DNA from: Pseudidiomarina taiwanensis
GTDB taxonomy: Bacteria > Pseudomonadota > Gammaproteobacteria > Enterobacterales > Alteromonadaceae
Reading direction: 5' to 3'
NCBI RefSeq assembly: GCF_003987435.1
Contig: NZ_PIQG01000001.1
Location: 310,001-374,000 of the forward strand
Length of the DNA: 64,000 nt
Every line of letters starts with the position of its first letter. Position 1 is the first letter of the stretch. Below the pieces are notes generated by a model. It saw only the letters and a list, made by a program, of their open reading frames with translations. It did no database searches and was not told the DNA's origin. The position numbers were made by a program, and so were the translations under genes. Below, piece by piece: positions 18,672 to 27,153 of the stretch.

Positions 18672-19523
18672 ATTTTGTTGTTTCGCATCAAATCGAGAGC
18701 CCACCAACGACTCTTTGATATCCCGCAATTTGGCTTGGAACGCCGGCCCGCGTTGCAGGGTAAAGCCAGTAATCAAGGCATCGATTAATACCAGCTGAGC
18801 AATCCGCGAGACCATCGGCATATACACGTCGGTATCTTCCGGTACATGGGTGGCCAGCACCAAATCACAGTGTTGGGCGAGGGGGCTTTGATCTGCGGTT
18901 AAGCCAAGCACCGTTGCGCCTGTCTCGCGAGCAAGGTCAGCGATCTCACAGATGGCTTTGGTACGGCCGGTGTGGCTAACACAGATAATTAAGTCGGCGC
19001 GAGTACAGTTCATCACCATCATTTTTTGGGTCAAGATGTCGTCTGAAAACAGCACCGGTACATCAAATCGTAGAAACTTGTTGTGGGCATCGTGTGCTAC
19101 AGATGCGGATGCACCCAGCCCGAGAAATAGAATTTTATGGGCGCTAACGATTTTCGCCACCGCGGCTTCAACAACCTCGAGGTTGACTTTGTTGCGCGCT
19201 AACTCAAGCGCTGCTTGGGTCGATTCAAATATCTTGTCGGTGTATTCCGCTACCGTATCGTTTTGTTGCACATGGCGGTTTAAATAAGGGGTACCAGCGA
19301 CCAGTGCCTGTGCTAGTTGCAGTTTAAAATCAGGAAAACCTTTACTGCCAAGGCGTCGGCAAAAGCGGTTTACGGTCGGCTCGCTGACATCCGCAAGCTT
19401 GGCCATAACTGCGATACTGCGATGAATGGTGGTCTCAGGTTCACGTAGGATAACTTCCGCAACCTTGCGTTCAGACTTACTCAGTTCAGCGAGTGTTGCG
19501 CTAACATGATCAAGAATATTCAT
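18663..19523 (-). CDS. hexR: HexR, RpiR-family regulator of glucose catabolism
   Basis: A 286-aa repressor/activator: an N-terminal RpiR helix-turn-helix (residues 1-75; SEPTVNRFCRRLGSKGFPDFK) and a C-terminal SIS domain (about 120-260; FLGLGASASVAHDA and CVSHTGRTK) that binds KDPG in characterised homologues. It is divergent from zwf and upstream of gap, the canonical HexR context in gammaproteobacteria. Its own promoter carries a HexR-type palindrome (19545-19559), so autoregulation is expected. Confidence 0.95.
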   Translation of the reverse strand: MNILDHVSATLAELSKSERKVAEVILREPETTIHRSIAVMAKLADVSEPTVNRFCRRLGSKGFPDFKLQLAQALVAGTPYLNRHVQQNDTVAEYTDKIFESTQAALELARNKVNLEVVEAAVAKIVSAHKILFLGLGASASVAHDAHNKFLRFDVPVLFSDDILTQKMMVMNCTRADLIICVSHTGRTKAICEIADLARETGATVLGLTADQSPLAQHCDLVLATHVPEDTDVYMPMVSRIAQLVLIDALITGFTLQRGPAFQAKLRDIKESLVGSRFDAKQQNSN

Positions 19524-19544
19524 AATCGGCCTTTTATTTTTATT

Positions 19545-19559
19545 TGTAATTTTACTACA
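19545..19559. promoter_or_regulatory. HexR-type operator upstream of hexR
   Basis: TGTAATTTTACTACA, the exact reverse complement of the zwf and gap sites. It lies 22 bp before the hexR ATG, and its centre is 60 bp from the zwf site. Confidence 0.85.
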
Positions 19560-19604
19560 AATATTGGATTTTGATCGAGTTCGTTGGTAGCATCATAGCA
19601 AATA

Positions 19605-19619
19605 TGTAGTAAAATTACA
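19605..19619. promoter_or_regulatory. HexR-type operator upstream of zwf
   Basis: TGTAGTAAAATTACA, 17 bp before the zwf ATG, identical to the gap site. It should control the whole zwf-pgl-edd-glk-eda operon. Confidence 0.88.
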
Positions 19620-19636
19620 TAATCTTTGAGGTTTAT

Positions 19637-21109
19637 ATGACCACCACCACACAGTCTTGTGATTTTGTTTTATTCGGGGTTTTGGGCGATTTGGCCCAGC
19701 GCAAGCTTCTTCCCGCCATTTATCAGCTCGAACGCACCGGTCTACTGGCCAGCGATACCCAAATAATTGGAGTTGCGCGTGAGGCAATGGAGCTTGAGAG
19801 CTTCAAGGAAAACGTCGAGCAAACCATTCGCAAATATGTCGATAGCAGCGAGTATTGCAACGACACCATGCAACGGCTACTCGGCAAATTACACTATTGT
19901 TTGCTTGATCTCGCCGATATCGAAGCGTATCGAACGCTGACTCAAGTGGTGGATAATAAAAAGCGCACACCCGTGTTTTATTTCGCCACACCTCCGAAGT
20001 TATTCCCGGTGATCTGCGATGGCCTTGCCAGTGTCGACTTAACCGCACAGCCAGCGCGCGTGGTGTTAGAAAAGCCGCTCGGGCATGACCTTGAATCATC
20101 GCGACAAATTAACAAGCACATTGCCCATCATTTCGATGAGTCACAGGTTTACCGCATCGACCATTACTTAGGGAAAGAAACCGTCCTTAACTTGTTAGCG
20201 CTGCGTTTTGCCAATGCAATTTTCTCGTCGAACTGGGATCACACGTCAATTGACCATATTCAAATCACCGCTGCCGAGCAGGTGGGCGTTGAAGGACGTT
20301 GGAGCTATTACGATGATGCCGGACAGTTGCGCGATATGGTGCAAAACCATTTGCTGCAAGTGCTGTCGCTGATTGCGATGGAGCCACCGAGTCGCCTTGA
20401 TGCCGAAAACATTCGTGAAGAAAAACTCAAAGTATTGAAATCGCTGCGACCCATTACCGCCAGTAACGTGCAAACCGAAACCGTGCGAGGGCAATACAGC
20501 GATGGCTTTGTCGGTGAGAAAAAAGTGCCGGGCTATTTGAACGAAGAGGGCGCGCGCGATAACAGTCGCACTGAAACCTTTGTCGCGATTAAAGCGCATA
20601 TCGATAACTGGCGCTGGGCCGGAGTACCGTTTTACTTACGAACCGGCAAACGGATGCCAGAAAAACGCACCGAAATTGTGATTGTATTCCGTGCCCAGCC
20701 GCACAATATTTTCCGCGAAAGCCTGCCTGATTTGCCTGCGAACAAGTTAGTGATTCGCTTACAGCCTGATGAAGGCGTCGAGATCCAGATGCTGAACAAG
20801 GTGCCAGGGCTTGGTAAAACCATGCGCCTGAATACCACCACGCTGGATTTGAGTTTTGATGAAACCTTTAGCAATAACCGCATTGCCGATGCGTACGAGC
20901 GTTTGCTACTCGAAGTCATGGAAGGCAACCAATCGCTGTTCGTGCACCGCAACGAGGTGGAGCATGCCTGGCAGTGGATCGATTCAATTATTGCCGCGTG
21001 GGAACTTACCAACGAAGCGCCAAAACCCTATAAAGCAGGGTCGTGGGGACCCACTGCTGCGATTTCTTTAATAGCCCAAGATGGACGAACCTGGGACGAC
21101 GAACTATGA
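19637..21109 (+). CDS. zwf: Glucose-6-phosphate 1-dehydrogenase
   Basis: A 490-aa enzyme that oxidises glucose 6-phosphate to 6-phosphogluconolactone with NAD(P)+, the first step of the Entner-Doudoroff and oxidative pentose phosphate routes. The N-terminal nucleotide-binding GVLGDLAQRKL (variant of the GxxGDLA signature) and the active-site RIDHYLGKE (near residue 177) are visible. The length is standard. It is the first gene of a seven-gene operon; its stop overlaps the pgl start (ATGA). Confidence 0.97.
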   Translation: MTTTTQSCDFVLFGVLGDLAQRKLLPAIYQLERTGLLASDTQIIGVAREAMELESFKENVEQTIRKYVDSSEYCNDTMQRLLGKLHYCLLDLADIEAYRTLTQVVDNKKRTPVFYFATPPKLFPVICDGLASVDLTAQPARVVLEKPLGHDLESSRQINKHIAHHFDESQVYRIDHYLGKETVLNLLALRFANAIFSSNWDHTSIDHIQITAAEQVGVEGRWSYYDDAGQLRDMVQNHLLQVLSLIAMEPPSRLDAENIREEKLKVLKSLRPITASNVQTETVRGQYSDGFVGEKKVPGYLNEEGARDNSRTETFVAIKAHIDNWRWAGVPFYLRTGKRMPEKRTEIVIVFRAQPHNIFRESLPDLPANKLVIRLQPDEGVEIQMLNKVPGLGKTMRLNTTTLDLSFDETFSNNRIADAYERLLLEVMEGNQSLFVHRNEVEHAWQWIDSIIAAWELTNEAPKPYKAGSWGPTAAISLIAQDGRTWDDEL

Positions 21110-21795
21110 GCTTAAGCTTACAAAAATTTGAGAACGAGAAAACCTTAGTGCACACCTTTGCCGAGCAGATCTGCAAGCAATTGACTGCGGCGATTGCCGA
21201 GCGTGGCGCGGCCTATTTAGTGGTGTCAGGCGGCAGCACACCGTTGCCTCTATTCCGCGAACTGCGTACTCATGCCATTGATTGGTCGGCAGTGACGGTG
21301 GTGCTGGCAGATGATCGCTGGGTCGAGCCCGGTTCAACCGCGAGCAATGCCCGCTTAGTTAAAGAAGAACTCTTAAAAGACTTCGCCGCTGCCGCGAAGT
21401 TAGTTGAGCTGGTGCATGATTACGCCTCGCTCAAGGATGCGGAGCAGCTCGCCCAGCAGCGCTTGCATGGCTTGCCAACCTTTGATGTGGTGATTTTGGG
21501 AATGGGGCAAGATGCGCATACCGCATCGCTGTTTCCATGCAGTGACAGTATTCATGATGTCTTTAGTAGCCACGCCGATATTGTTGCGCTGCAGCCAAGC
21601 ACTGCGCCGCATGCCCGCTTAACCCTCACACCCAAACGTTTACTCGATAGCCGTCAGATTTACATTCATTTTAACGGCGAAGCGAAGTTTAAAGTGCTGC
21701 AACAAGCGCTCGAAGCAACCGACCCAGAGCAAGCGCCCATTGGTTATTTTGCGCGCCAGCAGCAAGTGCCGGTCGCGTCAATTTACGCGGCTTAA
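21106..21795 (+). CDS. pgl: 6-phosphogluconolactonase
   Basis: A 229-aa cytoplasmic hydrolase of the Pgl/NagB fold that converts 6-phosphogluconolactone to 6-phosphogluconate. The motifs VVSGGSTPLPLF (about residue 41), LADDRWV and ILGMGQDAHTASLFP are diagnostic. I chose ATG at 21106, overlapping the zwf stop; a longer frame from 21043 would run 63 bp inside zwf and adds a non-homologous leader. Confidence 0.95.
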   Translation: MSLSLQKFENEKTLVHTFAEQICKQLTAAIAERGAAYLVVSGGSTPLPLFRELRTHAIDWSAVTVVLADDRWVEPGSTASNARLVKEELLKDFAAAAKLVELVHDYASLKDAEQLAQQRLHGLPTFDVVILGMGQDAHTASLFPCSDSIHDVFSSHADIVALQPSTAPHARLTLTPKRLLDSRQIYIHFNGEAKFKVLQQALEATDPEQAPIGYFARQQQVPVASIYAA

Positions 21796-21809
21796 AAGGG
21801 GGGATAAGC

Positions 21810-23630
21810 ATGCACCCAGTCATTGAAAAAGTAACCCAACGCATCGAAGCACGCAGCGCCGAATTACGCGCCGCGTATCTTGAACAGATGGAAGCCGCCC
21901 GCCGCAAAGGCCCGCATCGCAGCGCACTGTCGTGCGGTAACTTAGCCCATGGCTTCGCCGCCTGTGGTAAGCAAGATAAAGCCTCGTTGCGCAATTTACT
22001 TGAAGCCAATATCGGCATCGTAAATTCCTACAACGATATGCTCTCAGCGCATCAGCCGTATCACGACTACCCAGATCAAATTAAAGCTGCGGTGAAAGAA
22101 GTGGGCAGCGTAGCGCAAGTCGCGGGGGGCGTGCCAGCCATGTGTGACGGCGTCACTCAAGGCCAGCCCGGAATGGATTTAAGCTTAATGAGCCGTGATG
22201 TGATTGCGATGGCGACGGCGGTGTCGCTCTCGCACAACATGTTCGACGGTGCTTTGTTCTTGGGTATTTGCGATAAAATCGTGCCGGGCATGCTGATTGC
22301 GGCGCTACGCTTTGGTCATTTGCCGGTGGTGTTTGTCCCCGCAGGGCCGATGCCATCAGGGATTTCAAATAAAGAAAAAGCCCGCGTGCGTGAGCTGTTT
22401 GCGCAAGGCAAAGTCGGCCGCGAAGAGCTACTTGAAGCCGAAGCCGCGTCGTATCACAGCGCCGGGACTTGTACCTTTTATGGCACTGCCAACTCAAACC
22501 AACTTGTGGTTGAAATGATGGGCTTACACTTAGCCGGTGCTTCGTTTGTGAACCCAGATTCAGAGTTACGTCGTGCGCTTACTAAAGCAGCTGCGCAGCG
22601 GGTGACACAGATCACCGATCTCGGCACCGAATACACCCCGATGCACAAGATCGTTAACGCCAAGAGCATCGTCAACGGCCTGGTCGGCCTGTTGGCAACG
22701 GGTGGGTCGACCAATCACACCATGCATTTAGTCGCAGTCGCACGCTCAGCTGGGTATATCATCAATTGGGATGACTTTGCTGAGCTTTCGTCTGTGACGC
22801 CTTTGTTAACCCGTATTTACCCGAACGGCGAAGCCGACATTAACCATTTCCAACGCGCAGGGGGCATGGCCTTTTTGATCCGCACCCTGATCGAAGCAGG
22901 TTTGGTTCACAAGGACGTGGACACGGTTATGGGCTTTGGCCTCGAGCGTTATACCAAACAGCCGGTATTAGAAGATGGCAAATTAACTTGGCGCGAAGGC
23001 ACCAGCGAGAGTTTAAATCCAGATGTGTTGCGCAGTGCAAACGAACCTTTTGCAGCACAAGGTGGCTTACAAGTCATCAACGGCAACGTCGGCCGAGCGG
23101 TCATCAAAACCTCATCGATTCCAGCGGGTATTGATGTGATTGATGCGCCAGCGCGGGTATTCCATAGCCAAGAAGCCATGCAAGAGGCCTTTAAAGCTGG
23201 CGAATTAAACCGTGATTGCGTGGTGGTGGTTGCGGGCCAAGGCCCCAAAGCCATTGGCATGCCAGAGCTGCATAAACTGACGCCAAGCTTAAGCGTGCTG
23301 CAAAAAGAAGGCTACAAAGTCGCCTTGGTCACCGATGGCCGCATGTCTGGCGCATCGGGCAGTGTGCCTGCGGCGATTCACGTGAGCCCAGAAGCCGTTG
23401 CTGGTGGCGTAATTGGCAAAATTCGCGATGGCGATCGGGTGGTACTTGACCTGAATACGAATGAATTGACACTCTATGTCAGTGATGAGGAACTCGCCGC
23501 GCGCGACATCAACGTGCTCAATGTCAGCCAACATCATGTGGCAATGGGGCGCGAATTGTTTGGTTTATTCCGCAACCAACTTACCAGCGCAGAAGAGGGT
23601 GCATGCGGCCTATTTGAGGACAACCAGTAA
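21810..23630 (+). CDS. edd: 6-phosphogluconate dehydratase
   Basis: A 606-aa IlvD/Edd-family dehydratase with a 4Fe-4S cluster that converts 6-phosphogluconate to 2-keto-3-deoxy-6-phosphogluconate. Characteristic stretches include NSYNDMLSAHQPY, the cluster region MCDGVTQGQPGM and DGRMSGASG near the C-terminus. A GGGGG-type ribosome site precedes ATG 21810. Its stop overlaps the glk start by one base (TAATG). Confidence 0.97.
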   Translation: MHPVIEKVTQRIEARSAELRAAYLEQMEAARRKGPHRSALSCGNLAHGFAACGKQDKASLRNLLEANIGIVNSYNDMLSAHQPYHDYPDQIKAAVKEVGSVAQVAGGVPAMCDGVTQGQPGMDLSLMSRDVIAMATAVSLSHNMFDGALFLGICDKIVPGMLIAALRFGHLPVVFVPAGPMPSGISNKEKARVRELFAQGKVGREELLEAEAASYHSAGTCTFYGTANSNQLVVEMMGLHLAGASFVNPDSELRRALTKAAAQRVTQITDLGTEYTPMHKIVNAKSIVNGLVGLLATGGSTNHTMHLVAVARSAGYIINWDDFAELSSVTPLLTRIYPNGEADINHFQRAGGMAFLIRTLIEAGLVHKDVDTVMGFGLERYTKQPVLEDGKLTWREGTSESLNPDVLRSANEPFAAQGGLQVINGNVGRAVIKTSSIPAGIDVIDAPARVFHSQEAMQEAFKAGELNRDCVVVVAGQGPKAIGMPELHKLTPSLSVLQKEGYKVALVTDGRMSGASGSVPAAIHVSPEAVAGGVIGKIRDGDRVVLDLNTNELTLYVSDEELAARDINVLNVSQHHVAMGRELFGLFRNQLTSAEEGACGLFEDNQ

Positions 23631-24649
23631 TGGTACACGATAACGAAATCAACTTGCATGCTGATTTACACGACGACGAACATGCGGTCGTTGCTGATAT
23701 CGGCGGGACCAATGCGCGTTTTTGCCGCATTAACCTGACCACCTTTGAGATCGACCGTATCGAAGTGTTTGCCTGTGCCGATTATCCAACCTTAACCGAT
23801 GTCATGGTGGCCTATCGCGAGAGCCAGGATGTACCGCTTGAGCACGTGGCGATTGCGATTGCTTGCCCCGTTGAATCCGATTCGATTCAAATGACCAATC
23901 ACCATTGGAAGTTCTCGATTCGGGGCGTGCGCAAAGCCCTTGGCTTGAAAAACTTTATCGTACTTAACGATTTTGCCGCCGCAGCCATGAGCGTGGTGAC
24001 CTTAAAAGACGATGAGAAGATTCAAATCGGTGGCGGCGCGGCCCAACCGAAAGCCCCCGTCGCGGTCGTTGGTGCGGGTACCGGGCTTGGAGTAGGCCAT
24101 TTGATCCGCATCAGTAAGGACGAAGTCATGCCTCTGCCAGGTGAAGGTGGGCATGCCGATTGGGCGCCAACCACCGAAAAAGAGTGGGCAATTCACCGGT
24201 TTTTCGCCTCACGCTATGGCCGTGTATCCGCCGAGCGATTGCTTTCAGGCCCGGGCCTTGAAGGGCTTTATTTAGCCATCGCCAACTATCATGGCCGTGA
24301 AGCTCGCCCATTAAATGCCGCAACCATTGGTAAGCTGGCTCTTAATGGTCATGACACCCTTGCACTTGAAACCGTAAACCAATTCTTCGCAAGTTTAGGC
24401 AGCTTCGCCGGTAATCTGGCGCTGACCTTAAACACCCGTGGGGGCGTGTATATCGCTGGAGGCATCGTACCTAAGCTACTGCCACTGATGGCGCACTCCG
24501 AGTTTCGCACCCGCTTTGAACACAAAGGCCGTTTTTGTGATATCGCTGAAGCGATTCCCTGTTATGTGATCAAAGCCGAGCACCCAGGTTTGCGTGGTGT
24601 CGGCCAGTATTTAAAACAAAAACTTGAGAAAAAACGGGGCAAAGCATGA
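23630..24649 (+). CDS. glk: Glucokinase
   Basis: A 339-aa ATP-dependent glucokinase of the Glk (bacterial hexokinase) family. The phosphate-1 motif [10 protein letters not shown] follows a 22-residue acidic/His-rich N-terminal extension not found in E. coli Glk (321 aa). Also visible are VLNDFAA (catalytic Asp), [10 protein letters not shown] and [12 protein letters not shown]. It phosphorylates the free glucose made by the GH1 and GH3 glucosidases and imported by MFS, so it joins the glucan locus to the Entner-Doudoroff pathway. Its stop overlaps the eda start (ATGA). Confidence 0.95.
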   Translation: MVHDNEINLHADLHDDEHAVVADIGGTNARFCRINLTTFEIDRIEVFACADYPTLTDVMVAYRESQDVPLEHVAIAIACPVESDSIQMTNHHWKFSIRGVRKALGLKNFIVLNDFAAAAMSVVTLKDDEKIQIGGGAAQPKAPVAVVGAGTGLGVGHLIRISKDEVMPLPGEGGHADWAPTTEKEWAIHRFFASRYGRVSAERLLSGPGLEGLYLAIANYHGREARPLNAATIGKLALNGHDTLALETVNQFFASLGSFAGNLALTLNTRGGVYIAGGIVPKLLPLMAHSEFRTRFEHKGRFCDIAEAIPCYVIKAEHPGLRGVGQYLKQKLEKKRGKA

Positions 24650-25287
24650 GCGAGCATATCTACAGTGCGGCTGAAGTGTTAAGCCAAGCATCCGTGATCC
24701 CAGTGTTAGTGATTGAGAACCTCGACGATGCCGTGCCGCTAGCACAAGCCTTAGTGGCCGGTGGCGCCACCGTGCTTGAAGTGACCTTGCGCAGCGAGTG
24801 TGCTCTTGATGCGATTAAAACCATTCGCGCGAGTGTGCCCGAAGCCATTGTCGGGGCAGGGACAGTGACCAATACCACAGAGCTTAAAGCCGTGATTGAA
24901 GCCGGCTCGCAATTTGTGATTAGTCCAGGGTTGACCGAGAGCTTATTGGTAGCGGCCAAAAACTATGACGTGCCCTTGATTCCGGGGGTAGCAACCATTT
25001 CAGAATTAATGCTTGGTTGTGAACATGGTTTATCCGTGTTTAAGTTCTTCCCAGCCGAAGCCTCAGGTGGCGCCGCTGCACTGAAAGCCTTCCACGGACC
25101 GTTCCCGAATATTCGCTTTTGCCCAACAGGCGGCATCAGCATGCAGAATGTGAGTGATTATTTGGCACTACCAAACGTGCTATGTGTGGGCGGCTCTTGG
25201 CTTGCACTAAGGCAGCATATCGAAAATAAAAATTGGAAAGAAATCACTGCATTAGCCCACGAAACCGCTATACTCAAAACATCATAA
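24646..25287 (+). CDS. eda: KDPG/KHG aldolase
   Basis: A 213-aa class I aldolase that cleaves 2-keto-3-deoxy-6-phosphogluconate to pyruvate and glyceraldehyde 3-phosphate. The Schiff-base lysine lies in VFKFFPAE (about residue 133), and the motifs EVTLRS, GAGTV and PTGGIS of the TIM-barrel phosphate site are present. It completes the Entner-Doudoroff set. Confidence 0.97.
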   Translation: MSEHIYSAAEVLSQASVIPVLVIENLDDAVPLAQALVAGGATVLEVTLRSECALDAIKTIRASVPEAIVGAGTVTNTTELKAVIEAGSQFVISPGLTESLLVAAKNYDVPLIPGVATISELMLGCEHGLSVFKFFPAEASGGAAALKAFHGPFPNIRFCPTGGISMQNVSDYLALPNVLCVGGSWLALRQHIENKNWKEITALAHETAILKTS

Positions 25288-25308
25288 AGCGCGTTTGAAG
25301 GATCCATC

Positions 25309-26127
25309 ATGGGCCGTTTAGCTAATAAAATTGCTGTTGTCACAGGTGCCGCACAAGGTATCGGTAAAGCCATTGTCGATTTATACGTGGCCGAAGGCGC
25401 TCATGTCATTGCGGTAGATTTAAACGATGAGCTGCTGCAACAGCAGTTTGATGAACATGGCGATCGGGTGATTTGTTACTCGTTTGATGTCAGTGACCAT
25501 GATGCTTGGGCGCAATTTAGCCAGAGCATCCAAGCTGAGTTTGAGCATATTGATATTTTGGTCAATAACGCTGGGATTACTGGTTTTTCCGATGCCTTTG
25601 GTGAAAATATCGACCCACATGACCCAGAGCATGTGAGCCCCGAGAACTGGCATAAAGTGATGGGGGTGAACATTGATGGAACGGCGTGGGGCTGCAAGCA
25701 CATGCTACCGCTTTTAAAGAACTCGAAAGCAGCGAGTATCGTGAATATGTCCTCACGCTCCGGCATGGTCGGTATTCCAGGTGCGGCGGCGTATGCAGCC
25801 AGTAAAGCGGCGATTCGTAACCACAGCAAGACCGTTGCCTTATATTGCGCTCAGCACGGCTACCCGATTCGTTGCAATTCAATTCATCCCGGCGCGATTT
25901 TAACGCCAATGTGGGAGGCGATGCTGGGGCCTAAAGAGCAACACGACCAAGCTATCTCCGCCGTCAGTGCAGGGATTCCCCTTGGCCATATGGGCGAGCC
26001 CAATGATGTCGCCTATGCCGCGGTTTACTTCGGCTCGGATGAATCCAAATACATTACCGGAGCCGAGCTGACCATTGATGGGGGCATTTTAGCCGGCAGT
26101 GCCGCGTCGCCTAAACATGACGACTAG
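25309..26127 (+). CDS. Short-chain dehydrogenase/reductase (glucose 1-dehydrogenase-like)
   Basis: A 272-aa classical SDR. The cofactor loop TGAAQGIGK (12-20) with Asp37 after beta-2 suggests NAD(H); NNAG, Ser148/149 and the active-site Tyr162-x3-Lys166 are intact. It lies 21 bp after eda and 9 bp before the deaminase, so it is probably the sixth gene of the operon. Position suggests a sugar or sugar-acid substrate, but the family is too broad for a firm call. Confidence 0.82.
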   Translation: MGRLANKIAVVTGAAQGIGKAIVDLYVAEGAHVIAVDLNDELLQQQFDEHGDRVICYSFDVSDHDAWAQFSQSIQAEFEHIDILVNNAGITGFSDAFGENIDPHDPEHVSPENWHKVMGVNIDGTAWGCKHMLPLLKNSKAASIVNMSSRSGMVGIPGAAAYAASKAAIRNHSKTVALYCAQHGYPIRCNSIHPGAILTPMWEAMLGPKEQHDQAISAVSAGIPLGHMGEPNDVAYAAVYFGSDESKYITGAELTIDGGILAGSAASPKHDD

Positions 26128-26136
26128 GAGCAACAG

Positions 26137-26580
26137 ATGACGGACCATGAGTTTTTACAAGCAGCGATTGCCGAAGCCAAGCAGGGCAGAGCCGAAGGAG
26201 GGATCCCGATTGGTTCGGTGATCGTCCACGACGGTAAAATTATCGGGCGCGGCCACAACCGCCGGGTGCAAAGTGGCAGCCCCATCTTGCATGGCGAAAT
26301 GGACGCGTTTGAAAACGCCGGACGCCAGCCCGCCAGCGTCTATCAACAGGCCACCCTGTATACCACCTTATCGCCATGCTGCATGTGCTCGGGAGCCATC
26401 GAACTGTATGGGATCCCGCGCGTCGTCGTCGGTGAAAACCAAACCTTTATGGGCGCTGAACAGCGCCTACGCGACGCCGGAATCGACGTCGTCGTCCTCA
26501 ACGACCCCGACTGCATCGCCATGATGCGCCAATTTATTGATGAAAATCCTGAGCTTTGGAATGAGGATATTGGGGTTTGA
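26137..26580 (+). CDS. Cytosine deaminase-like nucleoside/nucleobase deaminase (yeast FCY1 type)
   Basis: A 147-aa zinc deaminase of the CDA fold. Zinc ligands are His52 in HGE (catalytic Glu54) and Cys81/Cys84 in PCCMC. The stretches TTLSPC-x-MC-x-GAI, YGIPR-x-VVGEN and FIDE-P--W-EDIG match the yeast cytosine deaminase family closely and differ from TadA and bacterial CodA. It should convert cytosine to uracil. It is the last gene of the zwf operon, an unexpected place for a pyrimidine-salvage enzyme. Confidence 0.85.
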   Translation: MTDHEFLQAAIAEAKQGRAEGGIPIGSVIVHDGKIIGRGHNRRVQSGSPILHGEMDAFENAGRQPASVYQQATLYTTLSPCCMCSGAIELYGIPRVVVGENQTFMGAEQRLRDAGIDVVVLNDPDCIAMMRQFIDENPELWNEDIGV

Positions 26581-26951
26581 TTGGCAACCCCATTTCTTAA
26601 CCTACCGTACTGATAAACCTAATAGTTATTGCTTGCATCTCGAATGGGGATGTTTTAGGTTTTGTTACATTATTTTAATGTTTGGTGTGTTACCGTGCTG
26701 GCTAGGCCTTGGGTCGGACTTTTCCGTTTCGGTAAGCTAGAAAAATGTGAGTTTTGGTTATGTGCTTGGAACAAATCATTGAAATTTCAAAAGCGCTGCT
26801 AACGCCGCTTTGACCTCTCCCCCAAGAATAGGACCATGACATCGATGAGATTTCCATTAAAATGGGGTATTTACACAATATCTGAATTATTTCGAAGACC
26901 TTTCAGAGTATCGAGATTGAAAAAAATATATGCAGTAGAAATTAAAAAAAT
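26581..26951. other. Intergenic region, AT-rich, nothing recognised
   Basis: About 370 bp between the deaminase and the tRNA-Val. It is richer in A/T than its surroundings and has no frame with codon bias or a ribosome site; a 67-codon frame at 26537-26740 overlaps the deaminase and looks spurious. Close to the tRNA 3' end is a T-rich run on the minus strand that may end tRNA transcription. Confidence 0.5.
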
Positions 26952-27028
26952 TGGTGCGTCCGAGTAGATTCGAACTACCGACCCCCACCATGTCAAGGTG
27001 GTGCTCTAACCAGCTGAGCTACGGACGC
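26952..27028 (-). tRNA. tRNA-Val (anticodon GAC)
   Basis: 77 nt including an encoded CCA. The acceptor arms GCGTCCG and CGGACGC pair, the D-arm has AGCTCAGCTGGTTAGAGC, the anticodon stem-loop is CCACC-TTGACAT-GGTGG with GAC, and the T-loop is TTCGAAT. It resembles enterobacterial tRNA-Val(GAC). No flanking direct repeat marks an integrated element. Confidence 0.96.
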
Positions 27029-27105
27029 ACTTTTTAGGAATGCTGTCGCCATTGGCGAACGGCGCTTATATTAGTCATTTCGCCATCTGCCTGCAACCAT
27101 TTTTC

Positions 27106-27144
27106 CGTAAAAATAGCGCGACTGCCCGTTTCTTGAGCAGTCGC
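27106..27144 (-). terminator. Probable terminator after the AbgT gene
   Basis: Inverted repeat GCGACTGC (27118-27125) / GCAGTCGC (27137-27144) with an 11-nt loop; on the minus strand it is followed within a few bases by a run of five T. Confidence 0.6.
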
Positions 27145-27153
27145 ACGCTTGTC

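Noticed and set aside
21043-21105. N-terminal extension of 6-phosphogluconolactonase
   Set aside because: It overlaps zwf coding sequence and adds residues unlike the family; ATGA coupling at 21106 explains the start.
26537-26740. 67-codon frame after the cytosine deaminase
   Set aside because: Begins inside the deaminase gene, lacks a ribosome site and shows no conserved pattern.
26952-27028. tRNA-Val as an integration site of a mobile element
   Set aside because: No repeated tRNA end, integrase gene or composition shift is seen on either side.
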